The notes under the pieces are model-generated. The model was not told the origin of the DNA, did no database searches, and saw nothing but the letters and a program-made list of their open reading frames with translations. A program made the position numbers and the translations under genes. 19,805 nucleotides of DNA from UBA4729 sp038231175. Its GTDB lineage: Bacteria; Patescibacteriota; Saccharimonadia; Saccharimonadales; UBA4665. How positions within the stretch are numbered: the first letter of the stretch is position 1; every line of letters begins with the position of its first letter. The stretch spans positions 1-19,805 of the forward strand of contig JBBRLU010000015.1 in NCBI GenBank assembly GCA_038231175.1. The letters are read 5' to 3'. This document shows, piece after piece, positions 13,853 to 19,795 of the stretch.

Positions 13853-14050
13853 ATGGCATACAAGCACACTAACTCAAAAGGTGTCACGTACTACTTAAAT
13901 TCCAAGGAAGTTACCTTGCGCGGTGGCAAAGTCCAGAGAATCTTTTACTTTAGTAAGGACGAGCGCCCAGAAGCTACCGACCTACCAGAAGGTTACGAAG
14001 TGAACGAGAACCCTCGCAACGGTTTCTTGACCATCAAGCGTAAAGTTTAA
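13853..14050 (+). CDS. Small conserved CPR-type protein (65 aa), unknown function
   Basis: A 65-residue basic, beta-rich soluble protein opening MAYKHTNSKGVTYYLNSKEV. It continues with TLRGGKVQRIFYFSKDERPE, a DLPEGYEVNENPRNGF turn region and a LTIKRKV tail. The pattern 'thr-leu-arg-gly-gly-lys ... ile-phe-tyr-phe ... leu-pro-glu-gly-tyr-glu-val ... glu-asn' is one I recall from many CPR genomes as an unnamed small protein. That recollection was not checked. The gene is monocistronic with a consensus promoter, a Shine-Dalgarno, a palindrome in its 3' UTR and a strong terminator, the layout of an abundantly made product. The Lys/Arg content would allow nucleic-acid or ribosome binding, but no motif proves it. 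Confidence 0.85.
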   Translation: MAYKHTNSKGVTYYLNSKEVTLRGGKVQRIFYFSKDERPEATDLPEGYEVNENPRNGFLTIKRKV

Positions 14051-14057
14051 TGCTCCC

Positions 14058-14074
14058 TTAGCGCCTGGCGCTAA
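14058..14074 (+). other. Perfect 8-bp inverted repeat in the 3' UTR of the 65-aa gene
   Basis: TTAGCGCC (14058-14065), a single T, then GGCGCTAA (14067-14074) form a perfect palindrome 8 nt after the stop and 13 nt before the terminator stem. Because the loop is one base, the RNA hairpin would open the inner pair. It may protect the mRNA 3' side or bind a dimeric protein as DNA. Confidence 0.5.
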
Positions 14075-14087
14075 CCGACTTTATAAA

Positions 14088-14117
14088 CCACCCGAGCTCA
14101 TCGCCGGGTGGTTTTTT
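14088..14117 (+). terminator. Rho-independent terminator of the 65-aa gene
   Basis: The stem CCACCCG (14088-14094) and CGGGTGG (14105-14111) with a 10-nt loop is followed directly by T6 (14112-14117). The -35 of the next gene begins two bases later. Confidence 0.92.
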
Positions 14118-14118
14118 A

Positions 14119-14147
14119 TTGTTAAGATTGCATAAGCGTGTTATAAT
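14119..14147 (+). promoter_or_regulatory. Promoter of the 14154 operon, near-consensus, leaderless type
   Basis: TTGTTA (14119-14124), a 17-nt spacer and a perfect TATAAT (14142-14147) end 6 nt before the ATG at 14154. This is the clearest leaderless promoter in the window. Confidence 0.65.
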
Positions 14148-14153
14148 ACTACT

Positions 14154-14435
14154 ATGAACCAATATCTCGAAACCGATGATCAGATTGATCGATTAGTCGA
14201 TACCCAACAAATTTCCTACTCTGAAGCCGCCGACCAACTTGGCATGACACTGCCATCTGCGAAGACTGTCTCAGCACAAGCGATTATTCAGCGTAATGCT
14301 GACAATCAATATTACTCCCAGCAATTTGGTGTGGGCGAAGGTACAGTTTCTATAGAGCAGCAACGAATTAACGCAGCTGGTGCTGCCGCTTGTCGCGCCG
14401 CACTCAATAAATCGAATCCAAACCTACAACCCTAA
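14154..14435 (+). CDS. Small unrecognised protein (93 aa), first gene of a three-gene operon
   Basis: A 93-aa acidic-to-neutral soluble protein with no membrane segment. The first 30 residues are acidic and read like a helix-turn-helix fragment (DDQIDRLVDTQQISYSEAAD, then QLGMT). The rest is rich in Gln, Ala and Asn, ending in NPNLQP. I recognise no family. The 'EAADQLGMT' portion resembles the second and third helices of small DNA-binding folds, which is only a hint. Its TAA overlaps the next ATG by one base (taATG), so translation of 14435-15757 is probably coupled. The base composition is more A/T-rich than the upstream genes, shared with the next gene, which could indicate a different origin. 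Confidence 0.75.
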   Translation: MNQYLETDDQIDRLVDTQQISYSEAADQLGMTLPSAKTVSAQAIIQRNADNQYYSQQFGVGEGTVSIEQQRINAAGAAACRAALNKSNPNLQP

Positions 14436-15757
14436 TGTCTCGTTCGCGTAAGCCAGGTGACGGCCAGGAGTCTATGATTGTCCAAGCTGTCGGCGAACAA
14501 ACGATCGCGGTTGACGCTTTGCCACTCGAAACTTTCACAGCCGCGACGAGTCGCGTTGAACAAGCGTTTCATCTGAGCACCGTATTGAGCAATTATGATG
14601 CTATTGCATCTCAGGAAGACTGGTTACGAGCCGCACGATTACCAGCCACATCTTTACATGGCTCGCTCTATACTAGTAGTCAAAAAAAAGGTGATGATAT
14701 TGTTGCCGGACGCCAACGACAACATGATGCATTAGTCGAGGGATCTCGGGCGGAATTTTTTAAAGCTTTTGGTCGCAACCTGTTAGTTGACTCAAATTTA
14801 GTCGAGCTAATGACGGCCGACGCTATGACTCAACAAGAATATAGCCGTTTTGAACAGCGATACCGTGGCGAGACATCGACTCGCTGTGAACGTCGTGCTC
14901 ATTATCGGCTCTATCTTGGAAGTCTTGTGACGTCACTTAATGTAGACCCCGGAGTAACCGTATTAGACGATCTGACCGCAGAGCCTATAGCTAAGCCAAA
15001 TCTTAAAGCCAGAACTGCTTTAGCACGCATGCTCAAACCGGAATTCCAGGGCTTACAAACTAATGATTATGGACAGTTAGAAAATGATACAGTTGCTAAG
15101 TATCAGCCAGCTAATCTGCGTACAAGGCTGGTCGGGGTAGGGTCGCGGACGCCAAATTCTGTCGGTTATATAAGGGATGGTGAGAAGCAAATTACCTATA
15201 TTTCAGTTTCGCCACTCGCTTGGAAGTTAACTCGCAGCTTACCAAAGCTAGCGGAGGCCGCTGTCAATGGATCGCTTAGTAAACGGTACCAATTAGTTGG
15301 AGAAGTGCTTGATACCGACGCTCCACGCCGAGCCGGTATTCACGCTATCGAGAGCCGTCAGTCGGTACTCAAAAAACACCGTGCGAACGTTGTAGGTGAC
15401 TCACTTTTATTGATTGATCAGTTTGAAGAAGCTCTTAAGTATAATGCCGGCCTGGCCCGCTTTGGTTCGGAAGCTCAAGCTCGGCTCAAACTGGCTGAAT
15501 TACAAAGTACGACCTTTGACGAAATGCTGTGGACGGCTGGCGTTAACGGCCGATTAAATAAGCAAGATCAACAACTGATGAAGCGAAGCGTGGAGCGGGC
15601 TATTTATTTTGCGCCAACTGCCGCTGCCCGCTCCAAAAATTTTGGAAGTTTGCTTGGACTCGCGAAAGAATGGCGCTTAGCGCAAGCTGAATTATTTGAC
15701 TCTTTATTAGCAACTTGTGCACACTATATTGATACTCACCAGGCTCATGACAAATAA
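14435..15757 (+). CDS. Unrecognised 440-aa soluble protein
   Basis: A 440-aa protein without signal peptide or membrane helix, mostly alpha-helical in character and rich in Ala, Leu, Arg and Gln. I cannot name a family. Visible landmarks: an N-terminal basic start (MSRSRKPGDG); a long helical block about 60-150 with many Gln/Arg/Glu and ERRAHYRLYLGSL; a mid region about 240-275 with strand-like VGYIRDGEKQITYISVSPLA; and a C-terminal helical half to the end. There is no P-loop, HEXXH, DDE triad or HNH pattern. Translation is coupled to the 93-aa gene by a one-base overlap, and its last 11 bases overlap the start of dus. That ties it to a tRNA-modification gene transcriptionally, though not necessarily in function. 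Codon use looks A/T-richer than upstream genes. Confidence 0.8.
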   Translation: MSRSRKPGDGQESMIVQAVGEQTIAVDALPLETFTAATSRVEQAFHLSTVLSNYDAIASQEDWLRAARLPATSLHGSLYTSSQKKGDDIVAGRQRQHDALVEGSRAEFFKAFGRNLLVDSNLVELMTADAMTQQEYSRFEQRYRGETSTRCERRAHYRLYLGSLVTSLNVDPGVTVLDDLTAEPIAKPNLKARTALARMLKPEFQGLQTNDYGQLENDTVAKYQPANLRTRLVGVGSRTPNSVGYIRDGEKQITYISVSPLAWKLTRSLPKLAEAAVNGSLSKRYQLVGEVLDTDAPRRAGIHAIESRQSVLKKHRANVVGDSLLLIDQFEEALKYNAGLARFGSEAQARLKLAELQSTTFDEMLWTAGVNGRLNKQDQQLMKRSVERAIYFAPTAAARSKNFGSLLGLAKEWRLAQAELFDSLLATCAHYIDTHQAHDK

Positions 15758-16745
15758 TCTTACTACATTACCAAAACCATTCTTTGTGTTGGCGCCGATG
15801 GACGATGTTACCGACACCGTTTTTCGCCAAGTGATTGCTGATTGTGCGGCACCAGACCTGTATTTTACAGAGTTTGTTAATGTTGATGGACTACAAAGTC
15901 CAGGCCGACCGAAACTGCTCAAAAAACTTCGTTTTACGGCAACTGAACAGCCGCTTATTGCTCAAATCTGGGGTAAAAATCCGGAGAACTTCCAAAAAAC
16001 AGCCGCCGAAATTGCTGACGGCTCACTAGCTCGTGAACTCGGCCTGCCAGAAGGCATAAATTTCGCGGGAATTGACCTGAATATGGGGTGCCCGGAAAAG
16101 AACGTCGTTAAAAACGGGACGTGCAGTGCGCTAATCAATGATCCAGAGCTGGCTGTGGCCATGATTCAAGCGACCCAAGCTGGCTCGGCTGGCCGGTTAC
16201 CAGTCAGTGTTAAAACTCGGCTTGGTTTTAACACAGTTGATTTTAATTGGCCCACTACCCTGCTCCAGCAGAAACTTAACATGCTAAGTATACACGGGAG
16301 AACTCGGGCTCAAATGAGTAAGGTCCCAGCCGACTGGGCGGCTATTGGCCATGTCCGAGAACTCCGTGATGCCCTGGCACCGGACACCCTAATTGTTGGT
16401 AACGGCGATGTAATGAGCCGAGCTCAGGGTGAGGCTCTGGCCGCCGAACACCGGCTAGACGGCATTATGGTGGGGCGTGGTATTTTCCAAGATCCGTTTC
16501 TGTTTGACCAGCAGTCTCCCTGGCTCGATTTAAGCCCCGAGCAGCGAATCGCGCTCTATCGCCACCATGTCGAATTATTTGCGGCCACCTGGCATAATAA
16601 CGAGCGACCGATCCACACGCTTAACAAATTCTGCAAGATCTACATTAATCATTTTGATAATGCCAAAGAACTGCGCGAAGCATTAATGAACGCCGAATCA
16701 GCCGCTGAACTGCTGCAGATTATGGACAAAGCTACCGTCCTCTAA
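15747..16745 (+). CDS. dus: tRNA-dihydrouridine synthase
   Basis: A 332-aa FMN/NADPH-dependent enzyme reducing uridines to dihydrouridine in tRNA D-loops. It has a TIM barrel followed by a helical tRNA-binding domain. Motifs: LAPMDDVTDTVFR (15-27) at the FMN site; AQIWGKNPENF (72-82); DLNMGCPEKNVVKNG (110-124) with Cys115, the conserved Dus cysteine; SVKTRLG; SIHGRTRAQMSK; and GNGDV with VGRGIFQDPF for the FMN phosphate. I cannot place it confidently in DusA, B or C. The frame is open ten codons further upstream, but the ATG at 15747 starts at the barrel and gives an 11-bp overlap with the preceding gene, typical of coupled translation. Length is normal for the family. Confidence 0.94.
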   Translation: MTNNLTTLPKPFFVLAPMDDVTDTVFRQVIADCAAPDLYFTEFVNVDGLQSPGRPKLLKKLRFTATEQPLIAQIWGKNPENFQKTAAEIADGSLARELGLPEGINFAGIDLNMGCPEKNVVKNGTCSALINDPELAVAMIQATQAGSAGRLPVSVKTRLGFNTVDFNWPTTLLQQKLNMLSIHGRTRAQMSKVPADWAAIGHVRELRDALAPDTLIVGNGDVMSRAQGEALAAEHRLDGIMVGRGIFQDPFLFDQQSPWLDLSPEQRIALYRHHVELFAATWHNNERPIHTLNKFCKIYINHFDNAKELREALMNAESAAELLQIMDKATVL

Positions 16746-16758
16746 GGCCAGTGTCAGC

Positions 16759-16764
16759 TATACT
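16759..16764 (+). promoter_or_regulatory. -10 box of the hydrolase gene, leaderless type
   Basis: TATACT ends 6 nt before the ATG at 16771. The spacing favours this ATG over the GTG three bases earlier. Confidence 0.5.
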
Positions 16765-16770
16765 AAAGTG

Positions 16771-17595
16771 ATGCAAAATTGGCTAATAACTATCTGGCAT
16801 CAGCTGCTTAAGCGACCATATCGCTTAGCGACCACTTACGATCAAGGTGCCGGCCCGGCAATTGTTTTGCTCCATGGCATTGGGCGAACGGGCAATGTTT
16901 GGAAGCGGGTGACTGAATTACTGCGTACGGCAGCGCCCAATACTCGGGTGTTAGCCTTCGATTTAATAGGTTTTGGCGCATCACCGAAGCCCGACCATTT
17001 ACTGTATACGGTTGACGATCACGCGGCAGCTGCGGTTGCTTCCATCGAGCACTTGCGGCTCAAAAAGCCAGTTGTTATTGTTGGCCATTCAATGGGCTGT
17101 TTGGTAGCGGTGCGGGTGGCAAAATTACGCCCCGATTTAGTACAACATTTAGTGCTTTACGAAATGCCGCTATACGAAGGGCTGCCACAAAAATGGCACT
17201 ACCGGACGCGCATAAACGCTTACTTTAAACTCTACGATTGGATCGCCCGTCAGAATCCGACTTTTGATGAAGTAAAGCGACAAATGAAGCAGCGACTAGC
17301 AACCCGAGTGGTCGGAGCTGACCTAAACGCTGACAGTTGGCAGCCGTATGTAAAAAGCCTGAAAAATACCATTATGAAACAGTCTGCCGCCGAAGATCTA
17401 CCGCTACTAAGCATGCCAGCAGATATCATTTATGGCTCACTCGATTTTTTTGTTATCCGCGGCAAAGTCCAGCAAACGCTGGGGCTCAATTCCAAGTTAG
17501 TGACGCTGCACACCATAAAAGAACGCCACGTTATTTCAAACCAAGCTAGCCAATTTATTGTTGACCGTGTCTCGGCTGTTTTGCCCAATTTTTAG
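16771..17595 (+). CDS. Alpha/beta-hydrolase fold protein
   Basis: A 274-aa cytoplasmic hydrolase of unknown substrate. The core is complete: the oxyanion-hole HG in IVLLHGIGRTGNVW (31-44), the FDLIGFGASPKP turn (63-74) and the nucleophile elbow VGHSMG with Ser107. The acid is Asp225 in YGSLDFFV and the base His253 in KERHVIS. The family includes esterases, lipases, C-C hydrolases and haloalkane dehalogenases; the serine nucleophile excludes the last. No signal peptide: the N-terminus is amphipathic (WLITIWHQLLKRPYRL) and might lean on the membrane. Its stop overlaps that of the convergent transporter gene by three bases with no terminator between, so antisense read-through is possible. Confidence 0.92.
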   Translation: MQNWLITIWHQLLKRPYRLATTYDQGAGPAIVLLHGIGRTGNVWKRVTELLRTAAPNTRVLAFDLIGFGASPKPDHLLYTVDDHAAAAVASIEHLRLKKPVVIVGHSMGCLVAVRVAKLRPDLVQHLVLYEMPLYEGLPQKWHYRTRINAYFKLYDWIARQNPTFDEVKRQMKQRLATRVVGADLNADSWQPYVKSLKNTIMKQSAAEDLPLLSMPADIIYGSLDFFVIRGKVQQTLGLNSKLVTLHTIKERHVISNQASQFIVDRVSAVLPNF

Positions 17596-18482
17596 CCAAG
17601 CGACAGAACTATAACGCCAATTATTCCAACGACGGCTCCGGTTAACGGAATGAATTTTGTTTTCTCTGCCAAATATTTTAGAGCTAAAAAGATTGTAAGT
17701 AGTGGATACGTAGCCGATAACGCGGTTACAACCGCGCCACTGACATCGGTTGAACGCGAGATCCCGATATCTAAAGCGATAGCACCACAGAGCTGGATGC
17801 TGCCAGCGTACAAAATATTTTTATCACTTAAGCCAAGTCTGACTTGAGACCAGGATAGCTCAGCTTTGCGACCGGTTAATGGCAATAATAGAATTACTGT
17901 CAGGGCTGCGAACGTGCCGCTCATCAGTGAGGTTAGCTGCCAATCTATACGTTTAATGGCCTGGGAGATAACGGCGTAACCCAATCCCCATAAGATGGCA
18001 GTCAGTAGCGCTAAAGCTGGGCCTTTTGTTATTTTACGACTGCCTTTCGTAGTAGAAATCAGGCCCGAGGCCAACAGAATACCAACAACGGTTAGTAAAA
18101 TACCAATAATTTCGCGGCTAGTTAAACGAGCGTGAAAGACGCTGAGCGCCAATACTGTGGTAATGAGCGGGTAGGTACTTGTTAGTGGGCTAACGATGCT
18201 GACTGGCCCAGCTTTCAACGCTAGAAAAAAGCAAGCCGCTCCCAAAGATAAAATAATTCCGCCTAGTGTCGCTAACCAAAATCCGGCAGCCGTTAAGGGA
18301 ACGTGATGACGTAAGAAAACTACAAAGATTACCGCAAAAATAAGCGCACTAATGGTGTTTACTAAGGCTACACCTAGCAATGGAGCTACCGTTTTGGTCG
18401 ATTTAGCAGCAAAGAAATCCGAGACGCCCCAGCTGACCGCAGCGGTTAAGCCGAGAAGGAAAAGAATAAGACTGGCAGACAT
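17592..18482 (-). CDS. EamA/DMT-superfamily transporter
   Basis: A 296-aa integral membrane protein with ten predicted helices in two five-helix halves, the classical EamA duplication. The first half runs about 5-140, with AAVSWGVSDFFAAKS near the start and SPLTSTYPLITTVLALSV near helix 4. The second half begins KGPALALLTAILWGLGYAV and repeats the pattern with TALSATYPLLTIFLALKYLAEK. The paired 'Leu/Ala-x-x-Tyr-Pro-Leu' blocks are the family's hallmark. It may export metabolites or amino acids; the substrate cannot be read from the sequence. The ATG at 18482 has TATCAT 6 nt upstream. It may be a single-gene unit. Confidence 0.92.
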   Translation of the reverse strand: MSASLILFLLGLTAAVSWGVSDFFAAKSTKTVAPLLGVALVNTISALIFAVIFVVFLRHHVPLTAAGFWLATLGGIILSLGAACFFLALKAGPVSIVSPLTSTYPLITTVLALSVFHARLTSREIIGILLTVVGILLASGLISTTKGSRKITKGPALALLTAILWGLGYAVISQAIKRIDWQLTSLMSGTFAALTVILLLPLTGRKAELSWSQVRLGLSDKNILYAGSIQLCGAIALDIGISRSTDVSGAVVTALSATYPLLTIFLALKYLAEKTKFIPLTGAVVGIIGVIVLSLG

Positions 18483-18488
18483 TTACCT

Positions 18489-18494
18489 ATGATA
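18489..18494 (-). promoter_or_regulatory. -10 box of the transporter gene, leaderless type
   Basis: TATCAT on the minus strand lies 6 nt before the ATG at 18482, in the same geometry as the other leaderless genes. There is no Shine-Dalgarno. Confidence 0.45.
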
Positions 18495-18577
18495 TCAGAC
18501 GTTGGTGGAGTTACTGCAACGTTGCTCAAGGTAGTAAAGAGCTTCGTTAAGAACAATTCAGGGGCAACTTCTTATTG

Positions 18578-19183
18578 CTAATTATTATCTGGCGCGTCAG
18601 CAATTTTCGTCTGTAGGCGTCCCAGCCTATTATCATCAGCGGGCAAGAAGTAACTCAACCATTGGCCCATATATTGCAGATCTAGAGCAGTCCCCCGTGT
18701 TTTAACAACGGCCTCAATATCTAACCAATCTTTTGGCCGATCGAACAAAACCTTGCACACCATCAAGTCCTCGATTGACAGCACAGGTATATCTATCCCG
18801 GGTGCGAAAGATTCGTAGACTACTCGTGCAGCCATCGATTGATGAAAATCAGTATTTGAGAAGAATAAGTCGACGTAGGTCTTGTCCCACAACGATCGAG
18901 TCTGTCCGACAGCAGCCAATTCACGTCGGACTTTATCTTCGTCGGGGAGCGCCGAAAGGCTTCTGAGCACATCCAAAGCTTGGTCTTCATCACTAGGATC
19001 GAGAAAAATGTTGATGTCGATATCCAACGTGGCGCGCGGCTCACGATGATAGTTTAATGCGATAGCACCACCAAAAGCATACGGCAGACCGGCTTGAAGT
19101 AATCCATCGTGGAGAGCAATCACTCTGTCAGGCCAACTCAAATCACCGCGCAACTCAGCCGGCGGGTAGGACTCGTCTGTCAT
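18578..19183 (-). CDS. Nucleotidyltransferase-fold protein, probable toxin of a two-gene module
   Basis: A 201-aa protein of the DNA polymerase-beta-like nucleotidyltransferase superfamily. The signature is FGGAIALNYHREPRATLDIDINIFL: the Gly-Gly-Ala at 38-40, then the metal-binding Asp54 and Asp56. A third acidic residue, Asp105, sits in YVDLFFSN. A later helix block has SIEDLMVCKVLFDRPKDWLDIE (about 136-157), as in AbiEii-type and minor nucleotidyltransferase toxins. Known members transfer nucleotides to tRNA or protein targets, or (in resistance enzymes) to antibiotics; the target here is unknown. The start overlaps the stop of the 91-aa gene by 4 nt (ATGA), so the two are translationally coupled, with the small partner first. 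It ends in TAG with no clear terminator. It is a candidate TA toxin, inferred from gene layout and fold. Confidence 0.82.
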   Translation of the reverse strand: MTDESYPPAELRGDLSWPDRVIALHDGLLQAGLPYAFGGAIALNYHREPRATLDIDINIFLDPSDEDQALDVLRSLSALPDEDKVRRELAAVGQTRSLWDKTYVDLFFSNTDFHQSMAARVVYESFAPGIDIPVLSIEDLMVCKVLFDRPKDWLDIEAVVKTRGTALDLQYMGQWLSYFLPADDNRLGRLQTKIADAPDNN

Positions 19184-19455
19184 TCTTTAGTGCGATTATC
19201 AGCTACTATTTGAGGTGTTGGAAACCCAGGGAACATTTCGCTGGGGTCCTTGCCGAGCCCCGTCTGACTGGCCATTTGTTCAGCATACACAGACAATTGA
19301 CACATCGCACTGGCATGTTCGGCCGAGGAGGCTTTTCGCCAAAATGACACCGTTTCGTTATCATAAACACCTAACGGGCCCACAAAAGCCGCTAGACGCT
19401 GCGCCTTAGTATCTCGCTCCTCTTGGCTGTCGTGATTATTAACTAATTCAGTCAT
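19180..19455 (-). CDS. Small partner of the nucleotidyltransferase (putative antitoxin)
   Basis: A 91-aa acidic, mostly helical protein, the first gene of the pair. The core reads NETVSFWRKASSAEHASAMC and then QLSVYAEQM. A 'phe-trp-arg ... ser-ala-glu-his-ala' helix like this recurs, as far as I recall, in small proteins encoded next to nucleotidyltransferases. No DNA-binding fold is obvious, which would fit an antitoxin that binds its toxin or modifies it rather than a repressor. Its TGA overlaps the next ATG, an indication that TGA is read as stop. The promoter has TTGTAA, 17 nt and GATAAT (19490-19462) with ATG 6 nt later. Confidence 0.75.
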   Translation of the reverse strand: MTELVNNHDSQEERDTKAQRLAAFVGPLGVYDNETVSFWRKASSAEHASAMCQLSVYAEQMASQTGLGKDPSEMFPGFPTPQIVADNRTKE

Positions 19456-19461
19456 AGAGTT

Positions 19462-19490
19462 ATTATCTCACGCAAGAATTACAGTTACAA
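19462..19490 (-). promoter_or_regulatory. Promoter of the nucleotidyltransferase module, leaderless type
   Basis: On the minus strand TTGTAA (19490-19485), a 17-nt spacer and GATAAT (19467-19462) stand 6 nt before the ATG at 19455. Confidence 0.55.
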
Positions 19491-19550
19491 GCGGTCCGTG
19501 ATCGCTGAATAGTTGCAATAGCCTCAACTATATTGGTATACGCCACCCGC

Positions 19551-19590
19551 AATAAAACAAAAACCACCCTGCGGGCGGTCATTGTTTTAT
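19551..19590 (-). terminator. Terminator hairpin, copy 1
   Basis: On the minus strand ACCGCCC and GGGTGGT pair (one G-U) around GCA and run into TTTTTGTTTTATT. The outer flanks AATAAAACA and TGTTTTATT also pair. It is identical to the hairpin behind the partial tRNA. Confidence 0.7.
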
Positions 19591-19609
19591 TGGTGGGGGT
19601 ACTTGGACT
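19551..19609. repeat. 59-bp direct repeat, copy 1 (truncated tRNA 3' end plus terminator)
   Basis: Bases 19551-19609 are identical to 19737-19795; the two copies are 186 bp apart. Read on the minus strand, the copy begins with the last 19 nt of a tRNA (AGTCCAAGTACCCCCACCA) and continues into the tRNA's terminator hairpin. The 5' half of the T arm is missing and replaced by unrelated bases, so this copy cannot be part of a functional tRNA. The break lies within the T loop. Confidence 0.9.
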
Positions 19610-19736
19610 GGCGGCCTATGGCCTTTTCCGCTGCGGCGTGCTCGGTGCTAGCACCTGTGCGCGTCCTCGCTCCACGACCCAAGGTCCAATTACTGCCTGC
19701 GGCAGCCTTGGTCCTTGGATCGAGTCCAAGCACCCT
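19610..19736. other. 127-bp spacer between repeats, rich in inverted repeats
   Basis: No credible gene is seen. On the minus strand it can form several hairpins: CTTGGA with TCCAAG (around 19714-19730), GACCAAGG with CCTTGG(G)TC enclosing CTGCC-GCA-GGCAG, and GGTGC-TA-GCACC. At 19714-19736 the plus strand reads CTTGG-ATCGAGT-CCAAG-CACCC, a degenerate inverted copy of the tRNA T arm and acceptor end. It may be a tRNA remnant or a structured RNA. Confidence 0.4.
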
Positions 19737-19776
19737 AATAAAACAAAAACCACCCTGCGGGCGGTCATTGTTTTAT
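19737..19776 (-). terminator. Terminator of the partial tRNA gene
   Basis: It begins directly after the encoded CCA on the minus strand. A 7-bp stem (ACCGCCC / GGGTGGT, one G-U) is followed by a T-rich run. The outer AATAAAACA / TGTTTTATT flanks extend the pairing. Confidence 0.75.
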
Positions 19777-19795
19777 TGGTGGGGGTACTTGGACT
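19737..19795. repeat. 59-bp direct repeat, copy 2 (tRNA 3' end plus terminator)
   Basis: This is a perfect match to 19551-19609. This copy joins a complete T arm at the window edge and is presumably the original tRNA-terminator junction. Confidence 0.9.
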
